DNA of 64,000 bases, taken from assembly GCA_036245805.1 (NCBI GenBank), contig BTRK01000006.1, forward strand, positions 26,258,365-26,322,364, written 5' to 3'. Shown one piece after another: positions 16,766 to 28,839 of this stretch. The notes under the pieces were generated by a model. That model saw nothing but the letters and a program-made list of their open reading frames with translations. It was not told where the DNA came from and ran no database searches. Source of the DNA: Pristionchus mayeri. Taxonomy: Eukaryota > Nematoda > Chromadorea > Rhabditida > Neodiplogasteridae. Numbering within the stretch: the first letter of the stretch is position 1; every line of letters begins with the position of its first letter. A program made the translations under genes and the position numbers.

Positions 16766-19490
16766 TCAACTTCTTCTGGACAATTGAGGATGTAGAATTC
16801 ATGTGAAATGTATGAAAATGCATGAAATTCTCAATTCACCTTGTAAACAGTGCATATAGTTTGCATTCGTTGGCTCCGCCCCTTTGGTGTACTTGCCAGT
16901 TCATCGTGTCAACTAATTTTCAGTATGCCATGTTTTTAATGAGCCGACATTAGGGTCATCCACTCAAAATTTCAAAATTTTTCCAAAATTCTTTTATTAT
17001 ATGGGACGGGGTTATCGATGGCGCAGAAAGAGAATAGCATCACTAGAATTATAATATATTTCATTTTCACTGAGTATGAGCCTATTTCTATAAGCTTCGT
17101 ATAAGCTCCTATTTCTATAAGCATCGTGGTGTAGTGCAAGCTCTCCAGAGGTTTGCTGGGTCATGTCAGTTCTGCGGGACAATATTTCGAAATTTCACAT
17201 TGTATATATCATGTTTTCTTTTATTGCATTACATATAACTGTTAAATTTGGTAAATAATTGATCATGTTTTATATTCTGGGACGTATGTGCTTCTAATCA
17301 TTGAGCTCGATTGATAATGGTATACTGTAGCTTCGTGCATCCCTGTGTGCTAAATTTAAGTAAATTATTAATATACCTTTTGAATACATAGTATGTTTAA
17401 TCGGGTGATATTCAATCGTATAAAATGAAAGAAAACATAAATATCGCTTAAATATTAGCTGCGGCGTCCATCATCTTCTAAAAGTTCAAGCTTGTATTGC
17501 AATGTTTCGCTGAAATAAATTTTGTTAATTTTTCGTTGAATAAACTAATCGGGTACATAGTGTATTCCAACTCAGATTTGGAGGGCGGCACCCCCTGAAA
17601 CGATTTCTAGCTAATTTAAACTGAATGTACAAGTGCGAAATACAAGTGCCTACAGAATTTTTTCGCTGACATATTTTTTTCCTATTTTTTAAATATATTT
17701 TTCTCATGAATAACTCTTTATTCGCTGTAAAAATTGGAGAACGGCATCCCCTAGAATTCGGTAACTGATTTTTTAAAAAGATTTCTTCACAGATTTAAAT
17801 TCGCGGTGCTTGGGAAACAGCGCCCCCTGCACAACCGGTTTTAAAGTTACCCAACACCCACGAAAATGCCGTTCTATATTATTTAACAATGTAATAGAAC
17901 GGGCTCTAATTAGTTAAACTGGAATAATAAAAATAATTGAAATTCAATATTTGCACCAGGGTAGAGCCGCAAAGTAAGAATCTGAGTTGCCTGATCACGC
18001 CCGCTCTCTCCCTTTTACACACTATCTCGCTCATTTTGTCGTGATCAGGGTACTCCCGCCAATTCAAATTATTTCCATGGGTGTTGGGAAACTTTAAGCA
18101 TTTTAATTTGCAGATGATTGTCCCTAAGCCGACATCTTATCTTTATTTTCATTTTATTTCATATCTACCATTTACTGAAGAAAAATACAAATATCGGGAA
18201 ACAACAAATTACAACTTAATTGCATTAATACTTAATTTATTATACTTAGGGACCGCAGACCTTGTCGTTTCTGCATTTTCAAGTGACAGCATACTTAGGA
18301 AACATCGACTATCACACCTTGACCCTGTTCAGTTTGCGATTGTAATCCGCTAGTGACCTTTCGAAATCTTCTCGGTTGTTTTCAAAACGTTGTTTTTAAT
18401 ACAATTATTTTTTTCTTTGACGCATGAGTTCTCCCGTTCTCAATTAGCCCCTTGTACGATTTTGACTTCTTGTGACACTCTCATATTGCACTTAATAGCC
18501 ATTTAACAAAATTTGATTTAATTTTGCCCTACTTCGATCGATATCGCTCTTCCGTTCATTGTCTCATGCTAAAGCCATATGCCATTGCATTCTACGGACA
18601 CTAATGCGTATACTTTGGTGTTGCTCGTCCATGAGACAATGAACGGAATGGAGTTGTATCGATTTGTATACCTGAAACCTGCCCGAGTTGCCATTTAATC
18701 TCAGGGATAAACTATTTTCCCGGTCTATGATTCCCAGAATGACATTTATATCAATACGAAAACATATTTTCATATAATTTTAAATTAAAAACGAGGAAAA
18801 ATAAATATTGAAAAATGTGAAAATAAAAAGTCAGTTGCTGATTAGGTCAATGGTGTCAGAAGGAGGGGTACTGTACCTTAGCTACGACGTTGATTTTGTT
18901 AATTCGCATAATTAAGTTATTTCGCAAAATTGTTAATTTTTTGTTGTCGAAATCGTATCGGCAGCTCATAAATCATCGGATCACATGCGCATTTTATTTT
19001 AGAAGCATTTTGAAGAAACCCGCCTGCTGTCCCTAATTATACTCATTTTAAAGTTCGTTAGGTTTCCGGCTCTACGTTACGGCTCTGTGTTTTGGTGGAT
19101 ATTATGAAAAACCTCATTTATAAATTCATCTACATTTCTGAATATAGGTCAGGCACCTTCCCATCTTCGTATTCCTAGAAAGTCATTAGTGAACACTCTC
19201 TTGTTGATTCACAATTAATTATAGTGTCAAGAAAACGATAGATGACCTAGTTTCGGAAAGCATTTAAAGAAAATCTCAAATTCAGATTCTTCCCATTTTT
19301 TCCATAAATTTGCGGCTCATTCCCCTTTAAAAGCTGTTAGAAACGCTAAGATGAACACTCTTTAGAACTCTTTAGAATCGAGAAACATCAATTCAACGTG
19401 GCGATGTTTACTAATTTGACAACAACCTTTTTGCCGGTTTTGACTGTAATTCCCGGTTCGGTGGTTCCTAGATATATTCTCTAAATTTGA
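16766..19490 (+). repeat. Dispersed repeat with nested insertions
   Basis: The ends of this block (about 16780-16950 and 18120-18245, then 19030-19490) match 28840-29565 in the same orientation, including GGCTCCGCCCCTTTGGTGTA. The interior carries later insertions: about 16960-18110 (including the MITE at 17845) and a TAGGGACCGCAGACC-type hAT end at 18247-18490. No host gene is seen. Confidence 0.55.
17845..18093. mobile_element. TTAA-flanked MITE (AGTTACCCAACACCC ends)
   Basis: A 249-bp element with inverted termini AGTTACCCAACACCC and GGGTGTTGGGAAACT, flanked by TTAA at 17841-17844 and 18094-18097. The same end occurs alone at about 22978, 30464 and 39448. The interior includes ordinary AT-rich DNA and a GATCAGG motif also seen in the GTCCGG-end family, so the two TTAA families may be related. 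Confidence 0.7.
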
Positions 19491-19767
19491 AGTTTTCGAT
19501 TGTTTTCACTTTTTTAATCGTTAAAATGAGCCAAATCACGTATCCTAGGAATGATTTAGCTACGAATCACGAAAGCTAGCGGTGCTTGGGACATATTTCA
19601 ATCAGATACCGTATACCTTCAATCGAAAATGCCCAATAACTAATCTCACAAGCATTCTACCACGATAATAGTATTCAATTAATGTTCCTGTAGAAATGTC
19701 TTAACTAAATAATCAATAAAATAAATAATTAAAACAATGTTAAATTTTAAACAAATGACCTGATGAA
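19491..19767. other. Intergenic, no gene seen
   Basis: AT-rich sequence with scattered CTAGATAT and TACCGTAT motifs and no exon signal. Confidence 0.4.
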
Positions 19768-20573
19768 CAGTCATGACCATAGTTGCCCACGCCGGCGGGG
19801 ACCCCCATGACCCCCTATTCATGGTTCAGCACTGCTCCCCTCGAATTGAGGGGAGCAGTGCTGAACGAGGTATAGGGGCTCATGGTCAAAAATCGATCGG
19901 AAGGTCAATGGTAGGTCAAGACTAGTTACCGTACCCAATCGATCATACAGTACCACCAGATACCGTATACCACTACCGTAACCCACGAATATCACAAACT
20001 AACTTTATTTTAAAAAAGTCCTGGTACCGTGGTCAATCGATTGTACAGTACCCAAGTAACTACCATAACCCAGTTCCATGGGTCAGATCCAGTTCCTTGT
20101 GTCAAACATTTTTCTAAAAATTTAAAATCGGTGGTAAAAATATTTTTAATTATCCTACCGTACATCTTGTTACTGTAGAATCATTTTATAATCGATTTAG
20201 GATTTTTGGAAAAATGATTGAAAATTTTAGAAAAATGTTTGACCCAAGGAACTGGATCTGACCCATGGAACTGGGTTACGGTAGTTACTTGGGTACTGTA
20301 CAATCGATTGACCACGGTACCAGGACTTTTTAAAAATAAAGTTAGTTTGCGATATTCGTGGGTTACGGTAGTGGTATACGGTATCTGGTGGTACTGTATG
20401 ATCGATTGGGTATGGTAACTAGTCTTGACTTACCATTGACCTACAAACCTTTTTTTGACCATGACCCCCTATACCTCGTTCAGCACTGCTCCCCTCAAGT
20501 CGAGGGGAGCAGTGCTGAACCATGAATAGGGGGTCATGGGGGTCGCCGCCGGCGTGCAACTATGGTCATGACC
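19768..20573. mobile_element. Palindromic element with hairpins inside each arm
   Basis: An 0.8-kb palindrome. The left arm starts TGACCATAGTTGC and the right arm ends GCAACTATGGTCA. Each arm contains its own smaller hairpin: GTTCAGCACTGCTCCCCTC, a short loop, and its complement, at about 19825-19875 and 20478-20522. Inner arms carry several TACCGTA/GTACTGTA motifs. No coding capacity; mobilising family unknown. Confidence 0.75.
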
Positions 20574-21444
20574 CAATGAACCGACATCACACCACGATGG
20601 GCGGAGCTTACATGTGCCTGTGAATCCTCACCGTAGACGAAATATTACAAAATTCTAAGTGTAATTATTGAATTCTGTACCCTCGAATACCCCAGGCTTT
20701 ATACAAAATACCTTAAAGTCTTAAAGCAAATTTTCGTGGTGCCCCTAGGTACGGTAGTTAGGCACACAATAAATAGTGGTGTGCACGAGTGATGGACGGC
20801 AGAAAAGATGGGCCTCCGCGGTCCCTATGTACACCTTGAAATTTTTATGAACTTTTAAATTCGAAATGCATATATTTGCGGTGGTCTAAAGATAGTAAGT
20901 AAAGATAAAGATAGATGAAAGAAATAAGTTTTGAAAGAATTTGAAAATAATGATTTTTGCGATTTTGTCAAAGTTCCACTGTGGAACTTCCACATTTGGC
21001 CTAAAATTACAATGCAAATCTACCCTTGAATTTCTTTGCTAATTTTTTTATATAATGCAGGTTGACTTCTTCGTTCGAAATATGCAAAGAAAATCCGCTG
21101 CAAGTTTCCTGCGTGATGTCAAAAAAATGTATTTTTTGCTTGAAAAAATGTACTTTTTACCATAACATTTTCAATTGGCATCGCACACAAAAGCTGTCAA
21201 CATAAAAGTTGTTCAAAATAATTTTCCACACATTTTAAGCCCACTGCCACCTTTCTAGCTCAACTGGGAGCAGAGATACGGTACAAAACCGGAAAATTTC
21301 TAAAATCCGGCTCTGGGACAAATGACCTATATTTTTCGAAATCATCACTTCTGTAACAGCCATGCGTCGCGTGTCTTTCAAGTGTGTTTCCTCATTACGT
21401 TCACGAGCCGTGGCTCTCAGTAGAACTCAGTGAGAACCATTTAA
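20574..21444. other. Intergenic with repeat ends
   Basis: Contains a hAT-like end (GACGGCAGAAAAGATGGGCC...GGTCCCTA, about 20795-20825) and, at about 21245-21360, a copy of the arm sequence seen at 42230-42390 (CCGGAAAATT-TAAAATCCGGCTCTGGGAC). No gene is supported. Confidence 0.45.
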
Positions 21445-22973
21445 CACGGGTCTCCTGTAAAAATGTAGAAACGCTGGCTACTAGAAATATTGTATGTCAC
21501 GGATTTCGATCAAACTTGGTTGATAGACATTATGGGGGGTCTGAAGAAGGTCTATCCACTTGGTTTGGTCAAATTTGCACTTTATCGATTTTTTTGATCT
21601 ACCCCTTCCAATTGCCGTAAATCGGTCAATTTTGATCGTACCGCGAACTTTTTTTTGCATTTTGCTAGTATTCACGGGCTCTACAAATTTGTCAACATCT
21701 TCCAAAGAGACGGAAGACGTTTTCATGGTTATTTTTCCCAAAAACTGATTTTCCGACCCAGAAATCGATCGAATTTCATACTGTAGTATGAAATCCAATG
21801 ATTATTATTTTAAATATGGATTCTCCGGGTAAAATTAGGTGGGGTTCATGTTGACCACTTTTCATATCTCTTACCCTTCAGTATCGATTTACTAAGTAAG
21901 TTCCCGAAGTAAGTTCCCGATTTACTAAGTAAGTTCTAGTATCGAGGACGAAGTAATCATGCTCGATGAGGTTGACCGTGTCGTAACGTCTGATGATCTC
22001 TACGATTGGATGCACGACAACATGGATTTACTGTTCATCAACACTCATCTTATTGAGCTATCTGATCCGAAATTTGACGCATTTGATCAATGATCCATCT
22101 TGTTTAATCGTGGTCGTCATTATTCATCTTATTTTAATGCTCGTTAATTTAATTGTAACTTCCATTCGATATGACATTTCTCTTCTCGCTAAATTTCTTT
22201 GTTTTTGTATGGGAAAGATAATAAAACATTAAGAATGTTATCATAAAATTTAAATATGGCGAAATTATCGCAAAAACGACTTGTACACACTAAAACTTGC
22301 GAAGGATAATTATTGTTGTCGTTTTTTTCAGTTTTTGTCGAATAACTCAAAAACGGTAAGATGTACCACTTTCAACCTCCTAGAACGTTTTATCCGTCTC
22401 TTTGAGAGCTTTCGATTTCACTTTTGAATTTCTCGAAGGGTCCATTTTGAAGCGAGTTATGAATGAAAATGTGTTTTTCTCGAAAAAAACGACTATGTTC
22501 GGGAACTTACTTAATAAATCGATACTGAAGGGTAAGAGATATGAAAAGTGGTCAACATGAACCCCACCTAATTTTACCCGGAGAATCCATATTTAAAATA
22601 AAAATCATTGGATTTCATACTACAGTATGAAATTCGATCGATTTCTGGGTCGGAAAATCAGTTTTTGGGAAAAATAACCATGAAAACGTCTTCCGTCTCT
22701 TTGGAAGATGTTGACAAATTTGTAGAGCTCGTGAATACGAGCAAAATGCAAAAAAAAAGTTCGCTGTACGATCAAAATTGACCGATTTACGGCAATTGGA
22801 AGGGGTAGATCACAAAAATCGATAAAGTGCAAATTTGACCAAACCAAGTGGATAGACCTTGCTCGGACCCCCCATGATGTCTATCAACCAAGTTTGATCG
22901 AAATCCGTGACATAAAATATTTCCTAGTAGCAAAATCGTGCCGTTTTCCTACATTTTTACAGGAGACCCATGA
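21445..22973. mobile_element. Palindrome with TAA flanks (CACGGGTCTCC ends)
   Basis: A 1.53-kb palindrome. The left end is CACGGGTCTCCTGTAAAAAT and the right end is its near complement, with TAA on both sides (21442-21444 and 22974-22976). The element at 37721-38978 has the same termini and ATAA on both sides. A 3-bp TAA duplication is typical of PIF/Harbinger-type elements. The arms contain CATGTTGACCACTTTTCATA and its complement around 21850 and 22550. The loop region (about 21930-22500) has no convincing gene. Confidence 0.7.
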
Positions 22974-23320
22974 TAAAGTTACCCAATACCCTTAAAAATG
23001 ACCTATATTATTATTCCTGAAACTGATAGACATAACAGAGACTAGTAGAAATACAATACTAATAAAATCAGAAAATCAATAATTGGTCGCAGAACCGACC
23101 TCAAAACAGGTGCGGTGCAACCCTGATCAAGACCGATTTTCCCGAGAGGTTTGAAACGTCACGTGGCTTTAAACATGTATAAAAACGCGGACCCACGAAA
23201 AAAATTCGAAAGATTTTTCCGCCCTTACTGTAAAGAGGCTAAATGGCGATCCACTACGCTAAATGCCGGCTCAACAGCCGGTCCCCCCACAAAAACCCGA
23301 CCGCACGCGAGCCCTTAAGG
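22974..23320. other. Intergenic, repeat fragments
   Basis: Begins with an AAAGTTACCCAATACCC end like that at 39446-39490, followed by about 330 bp in which I see no gene. The last 8 bases, CCTTAAGG (23313-23320), are the duplication of the next element. Confidence 0.5.
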
Positions 23321-24240
23321 TAGGGACCGCGGAGGGGTGTTTAAGAATGCACTCTATATCAATTCCGAAATTCTTATCTTATGAAATCGGGATTGCGGAA
23401 TTGATTATGAACAAAAATAGTCACCGAAAAAATCATAACGATAATAAAACTATTTCTAAAAAAATTACATCTTACCAGAGATCTACCGTAATTTTTGATA
23501 GAGAGTGGGGCGAATTTGTTACTTCTGAGACATGGTTGTTTTCAAAAATTAATTAACGCGTTGTGTGAATTTTTAATTTTTTAATTTTGCTGTTTTATTT
23601 TGATAACATATGCGAACGGTGAGCTCAAGGTCAATTTATCGCACTCTACTGCTTCACAGCCCGATAATCGAACAATCGCTCATTTTGACTTTCACTGCTA
23701 TAAACAAGGTCTCCGAACGACGAACCGTCATTTTTTTGTACATGTTTAAGACAGAGGGGAGGTTGCTGCATGTGTTTAAATGTTCAAATTAAACTGGGCA
23801 CTCAGAAAAGTGGAGAAAATCAAAGTTAACCGAGCAAAATGTCAACATTGTCTCAAAAATAGGCCATAAACCATGCTTCCGAACGAAACCCGAGCATGGC
23901 CAGTGCCTCTGTAGAGTGCAGGGATGCTTAGAGCAATCAACTGAATAGAGCACTAAAACTGGGCACTCCGATTTAAAAAGAAAAATAAAAATAATTAAAA
24001 AAATGTGAAGCGCAATTTTCTAATAATGCATTTATTTACGTTTTACAAAACTAAATTACTTAATTCAGTTAAGAATTTGTATCTTCAGATGATGCTCTAT
24101 CGATTGTACGCAAAAAGTAATTAATTAAAATAAAATAAACCTGAGAAAATAAATAAATAAAATGGTGGTGTGATAGTGTGTGAGTTTTCCCAACGCAAAA
24201 AATGGTGGACGGCAGAAAGGACGGAGCTCCGCGGTCCCTA
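23321..24240. mobile_element. hAT-like MITE with 8-bp duplication CCTTAAGG
   Basis: A 920-bp element with termini TAGGGACCGCGGAG and CTCCGCGGTCCCTA and perfect flanking CCTTAAGG (23313-23320 and 24241-24248). The 8-bp duplication and TAGGG ends indicate a hAT-mobilised element. An inverted older copy is at 375-959. Related ends occur near 20795-20825 and 24766-24803. Reading frames inside are short and not protein-like. Confidence 0.85.
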
Positions 24241-24248
24241 CCTTAAGG

Positions 24249-25602
24249 CCTTGCGTCGCGATCGGCTCCTAAACGCCGGTTTGGTGTACGGAAGTCCGGT
24301 TGTGTAGTGGTATATATTCTACTTAATTTGTAATTTGCACAGCTGGCACGCGTCCCTCGCCTGGACACGGCCCCCGGAGCATCGACATAAGGAAAATGAA
24401 GACGTCCGCAGGCATCAATCAAAACGCGCGCGCGTTTAAAAATAGTACAGTGGGATTGCCTGATTGTGCGTGAAAAATCCTGAAAATCACTTATTTTGCA
24501 GGCAAAATCACGATCACTTTGCGATTCGACAGTTCATTTTTTATTTTTTCTATGTTCATCACCTTGAGAAATGTTTCACTATTTATCTATATTATGTGGC
24601 TTACTTTTAATAGGGATTTCTCTTTACTCTGGCAATGAAAAAAACCGCTTTACAAATCTCCACTACTGCGTTTAGTGTGAAATTATTTTACAGCGCACGG
24701 ACGTTTTCCAAAGCCCTATGTCGATGCTCCAGGGGCCGTGCCTGGAGAACTTTATTTGTCTTGCGTAAGGACCGCGGAGGCCCGTCCTTTCTGCCGTCCA
24801 TCACATGTCCACATCACGATTAATGGTGTGCCTAGATACTGTACCGTTTCAACTCTGTGTCGTGATGTGATAAAGTTTTTTACTTTTTCTTTATCGATTT
24901 TTGAATGATATTATTATTTTCCAAGTCATTCTTACCATTATGTAGCTAGTGAGAGTCATTCTAAACGGATTTGCGACTGGTTCGACGCTTCTAGTGTGAT
25001 TTGAACATGAGTTTTAGCCGTCTAAAATTTTTGCTCACAATTTTAGTTTTCGTTTTTCTTGAATTTCTCGGGATATTGGAGTGTACTTCTCGATTTTTTT
25101 GTTTCATTGGACTTTCCTAGTATCCCTCTACTCGTATTGGGTACGGGTCATGCTCGAATCACGGTCGCTTTCTTGCTACATTGGCTGAAATAAGGCAGAT
25201 ATCGACATTTTTTTTCTCGCAGTTCTAGTTCTAGCGTTCTAGTTCTGAATTTTCGAGTGTGATTTTATTAAATTATATTATTCTAGAACCATTTTACTCA
25301 TTTTGGACACGGGTCATGCCAAATTTTTTTCTTTAACTTCCTAAACTTGTCCTAAAAAGGGACGTTTCCAATCACTTGACCCTACCTCTCCTATCCTGTC
25401 CTTCTCATTTGTGCCCGCTCTCTTGATTCATGAGTCTCCAATATCCGGTAATCCCCAAACGTACCTGTTCTATCATATGTGCGATTTGTACGCATATTGA
25501 TAGGGGTGCCTTTGCGGACCCGGTAAGGCTCGTCCTCAACAACCTTGGTGAACATCCCCATCCTCGTTTTCATGCTCGTAAAAAAAGTAATAATTTTTAT
25601 AG
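24249..25602. other. Intergenic upstream of the transposase-like gene
   Basis: Contains a further hAT-like end at about 24766-24803 and AT-rich sequence. A TAATTTTTATAG acceptor-like sequence abuts the ATG at 25603, so an unseen upstream non-coding exon or a trans-splice site is possible. No other gene is seen. Confidence 0.4.
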
Positions 25603-27369
25603 ATGGGCGAGTCCTCTAGCTCAAATCCCTGGGAAGCTAGGCTTCGATCCTTCTCAAGTATCACCAGCATAGATAAATTATCTAATGGCCAATTGCTCTA
25701 CGCCTTCTACCATCACGGCGGAGACTCGACATCAGCTAGGGCTTACTTAGCCGCTAGATTAGGTATAACTTGGGATGTAATGAAGATATTTAGCTTAGAT
25801 AACATTAAAAGAAATAATGATTACAAGATACGAAGACAGAATGTGGGCGAGGGAGATCGGTTAATTCTATTTAAAGGTGTCGAGAACAATAGAGCATTCG
25901 CCATGTGGTTCTCATCGAAGCTGCAATACGCGAAAGGGAGAGAGCTCAGGCTGAAAAGGGCGAACAAGGGAAACGACACTGAGGTGAACAACTTCCTTTC
26001 CACGATTATTAAACATATGCCTCTCGTTCATCCTGTGAATAGTTCTTCTCCTCCCATTTCTCTACCGTCTATTACCTCATCTTTGCATCATTCCTCACCT
26101 TTGATATCCGTAGTGCCTGTCTCTCTCAACTCGTCTATCTCTGTATCGTCTCCTCTTAGTATTACTATTCCTTCCTCTCCTGCCGTGTCCTGCTCCTCTC
26201 TAGTTCTATCCAATACTATTCTCTCTCCTTCCTCTACACTCCGTAATCTCTCTCTTTCCTCACCTTGTTCTTCCACTCCTTCACATTCTGTTTCATCACT
26301 ACTATCGACTTCTCAACCTACCTCGCACTTCTCTCATTCTATAGCTTCCTCTACATTCCTCACATCTGTCTCACCTTCCTCATCAATTGTACCCTCTTCA
26401 CCCTCTAACTTATATTCTAATCCTATTCATCCTTCTACACCCTCCATTCCATTATCTCTTCCTTCTCCTCTTCCTCTCAATCAGTTAGCTTATTCTCCCA
26501 CTCTCTCATCTTTTCCTTCTTCTACAGTAGGCTCTCATCCCTCTTCATCCATCCCCCCTCCTACCAAACCTGCCAGAATCTCCATTCCAGGTACGACTCC
26601 TCGGACTAGACCGTCGAGTGTACGTCCTGGAATGCGCCCTGCGGGGAATGCTCCCCTTCCTCCCTCCAGCGAGGAAGTGCGGGCATCCTTCCAAGCACAG
26701 CTCAGTGCTTCCAGGGCGGAAACGCGCAAGGAGCGGAGGCGTCGTAGGGTCGCAGAGGGGAAACTCGACAAGGCTAACCACTTGTTGGGTCTACCCTCGG
26801 GGCGCGCAGCGGCAAGGGGCGGGGCAGTGACCCAGAAGGAAAAGGAGCAGGCGCGGGAAATTCGGGATCTGAAACGAAAGATTCGGAATTACGTAACGCT
26901 AGCTGCTCCTGCTCCAGTTTCTGATGGGCTCATCATCACGAGGACTAGCGATGGGTATCTCCCTCAGGTAAAGTGGGCCTCCCTTAGATTGGCAGGGCTG
27001 GGCATTCCTGATTCGAAGCAGGGCGAGGTAATGGACATCATTGCCACTATGGCTGGTATCCGTTTCTCACACACCCCAGCAGAGTCGACAATTCGTGAGT
27101 GGGTGCCTGCACTCACCACGATCAATCAGATGTATGCAGCAGAGGCGATAGATAAGCTAGAGGGAGGGGGCACGCTTGCGAGGGATGAGACAACTAAGAA
27201 GGGCGATCGGATCCAACAGCACGCTGTGATCCTAGGTGGAAACAAGACCCTCTACCTGGGCTTCGCAGAGTCCTCCAAGCTTGCGCATCCTACCTTAGGG
27301 ACGTCCTCAGCCAGTCTCTGGACGGAGGTGAGTACTGTAACCCTAGTGAACCCGTTGCGGAGTGTCTGA
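25603..27369 (+). CDS. Serine-rich transposon-type protein, unnamed family
   Basis: A 588-residue reading frame. Residues 1-145 form a globular, basic domain (LLYAFYHHGGDSTSARAY, then GENNRAF-like VENNRAFAMWF). Residues about 146-325 are almost only Ser, Pro, Leu and Thr. A basic coiled region follows (about 355-430, KERRRRRVAEGKLDKANHLL). The last part contains SLRLAGLGIPDSKQGEVMDI, HTPAESTIREW and RDETTKKGDRIQQHAVI. The D-E-T-(S/T)-K-G motif with the preceding helix resembles an unnamed invertebrate transposon family in which an Asp starts a nuclease-like core. The frame ends soon after this, with coding-like sequence continuing in another frame (27330-28083). A GTGAGT donor-like site lies at about 27328. 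GC content is higher than in the surroundings. It is probably a decayed transposase, but this copy could be spliced. Confidence 0.6.
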   Translation: MGESSSSNPWEARLRSFSSITSIDKLSNGQLLYAFYHHGGDSTSARAYLAARLGITWDVMKIFSLDNIKRNNDYKIRRQNVGEGDRLILFKGVENNRAFAMWFSSKLQYAKGRELRLKRANKGNDTEVNNFLSTIIKHMPLVHPVNSSSPPISLPSITSSLHHSSPLISVVPVSLNSSISVSSPLSITIPSSPAVSCSSLVLSNTILSPSSTLRNLSLSSPCSSTPSHSVSSLLSTSQPTSHFSHSIASSTFLTSVSPSSSIVPSSPSNLYSNPIHPSTPSIPLSLPSPLPLNQLAYSPTLSSFPSSTVGSHPSSSIPPPTKPARISIPGTTPRTRPSSVRPGMRPAGNAPLPPSSEEVRASFQAQLSASRAETRKERRRRRVAEGKLDKANHLLGLPSGRAAARGGAVTQKEKEQAREIRDLKRKIRNYVTLAAPAPVSDGLIITRTSDGYLPQVKWASLRLAGLGIPDSKQGEVMDIIATMAGIRFSHTPAESTIREWVPALTTINQMYAAEAIDKLEGGGTLARDETTKKGDRIQQHAVILGGNKTLYLGFAESSKLAHPTLGTSSASLWTEVSTVTLVNPLRSV

Positions 27370-28083
27370 AATCTGCTCCGACGCCCAACCGAGCAGTGGA
27401 GTCGGCTTTTGCCTATATGGATTATCTCTATCGTAAAGCTCCACACATGCGTTTCTTCCGTCGTGAAGCAACCACGCTCTTTGTCCTGAACCACGTTGGG
27501 GAGTGGTTGGACGGAAAGAGCACTGGAGAGAGAACATTGATCCTCCAGAAAGCTCTCGAACGCACAAAAGAGATAGTCTATGTGGAGCAGGAGAAGGCTA
27601 ATCTGCTCGGGGAGGAAATCGTGAAAAAGATGGAGGAGCGCAAGGTAGTAAATGACGGGAAGGCATTGAAATTCAAGGCTCGTAAGGGCAGAATCGCTAA
27701 AGAGCTCGGTGTAATTGGCCTTCTCTCAACTGAGAGAGCTATCGATCGTGCAATCTATGGATTTGCGGCCATCACATGCCATCGATCTGATAAAGGCCGA
27801 ACTGAGATACCGTAAGCAAGTGAAAGAGCAGCCTGCAGATCCCCGATACTACCGGTTCAGCGTAGGAGGGAAGGGGCACCCTCTCGAAACTCTGGTGTCG
27901 CACTTGAAAGAACTGGTCCGCTGCGATTCTGATTCAGGTGCCTGCGAGGAGGAGGAGTTCCGCGCCTACTACCTCGGTCGCATCTGCCAGCTGACTACCG
28001 ACATCGAGCTCTCCGACGGCACCGTGCTCAGTGGACCACAGACAGTCCTCGACCTCTCTCTCGGTCAGTTCATCTCAAAATGA
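27330..28083 (+). pseudogene. Broken 3' part of the transposon-type gene
   Basis: Coding-like sequence continues in two further frames. The first (about 27340-27815) reads NRAVESAFAYMDYLYRKAP and ATTLFVLNHVGEWLDGK, which resembles the C-terminal E..F..LDYL...P...E...VL...G.WL block of the same transposon family. The second, from about 27770 to the stop at 28081-28083, reads HAIDLIKAELRYRKQ and YYRFSVGGKGHPLETLV. The frame changes and the absence of the usual long middle section of the family indicate an internal deletion plus at least one further frameshift near 27770. Alternatively a short intron ends at about 27394 (CCGAGCAG). I favour a pseudogene. Confidence 0.5.
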
Positions 28084-28830
28084 TAAGAATTATCAGCAAA
28101 GAAAATCAGTTCAAGTATTGCGTTACGGTATAAAACTTCAGATGGCTTCGGTGAATCGATCGTCCACCTACGAGGATCCTCTGGACTCGTCTTCATCGGT
28201 CTTCGCATCTTCGAGGACTTCATCGAGGACGAAGTCTTCATCGAGGAGTAAGTCATCTGCCCCCTTTAGTCTTCTCTTCTCACTCTCACATCTCCCCACT
28301 TACCATTCTCACCACTCTCATTCTTATAATGCTTACTTTCCCCTACAAATATACGTAATAGTATCATTTCGTTTCGTTTATCGCTATTTGATTCATATCC
28401 ACTTGTCTCCCGGTTCAAAAAGTTACCTACCTCGTCATATACTAAATTACTTCACCTGTTCATATCTGATAAACATCATTTACCGGTCAAATATGAGTTC
28501 AGAAGCAAGCACCCCACCCTTAAAGCAATTCAAAATAAAAAAATATGATAAATAATAATAATAAAAATATTAAAAATAAGTAAGAACATAAAATAGAACA
28601 CGGCAATTTTTTCATCGACATACTAGGTAAAAAATGGCCACCCCTGTGAAGGAAGATGTACTGTAAATTCATTTGCACAGCCCATGATGGTTTCCTGTGG
28701 TACTGTATTTTTTTTGAAAATCTTGCCTGAGAGTCTGTAGCTTTTCTACCGTTTCTTTCAAAGTACTGTACTAGAGCTATACGGTTTTAGGCACCACCGC
28801 GTAAAACAAGATTGTTCTTCTAAATTTTTT
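28084..28830. other. Intergenic, no gene seen
   Basis: Begins with a short GAGGA-C-TTCATC simple repeat (about 28200-28245) and then AT-rich DNA. A 174-codon open frame at 28031-28555 is low-complexity and has no family features. Confidence 0.4.
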
Positions 28831-28839
28831 TTATTGTAT

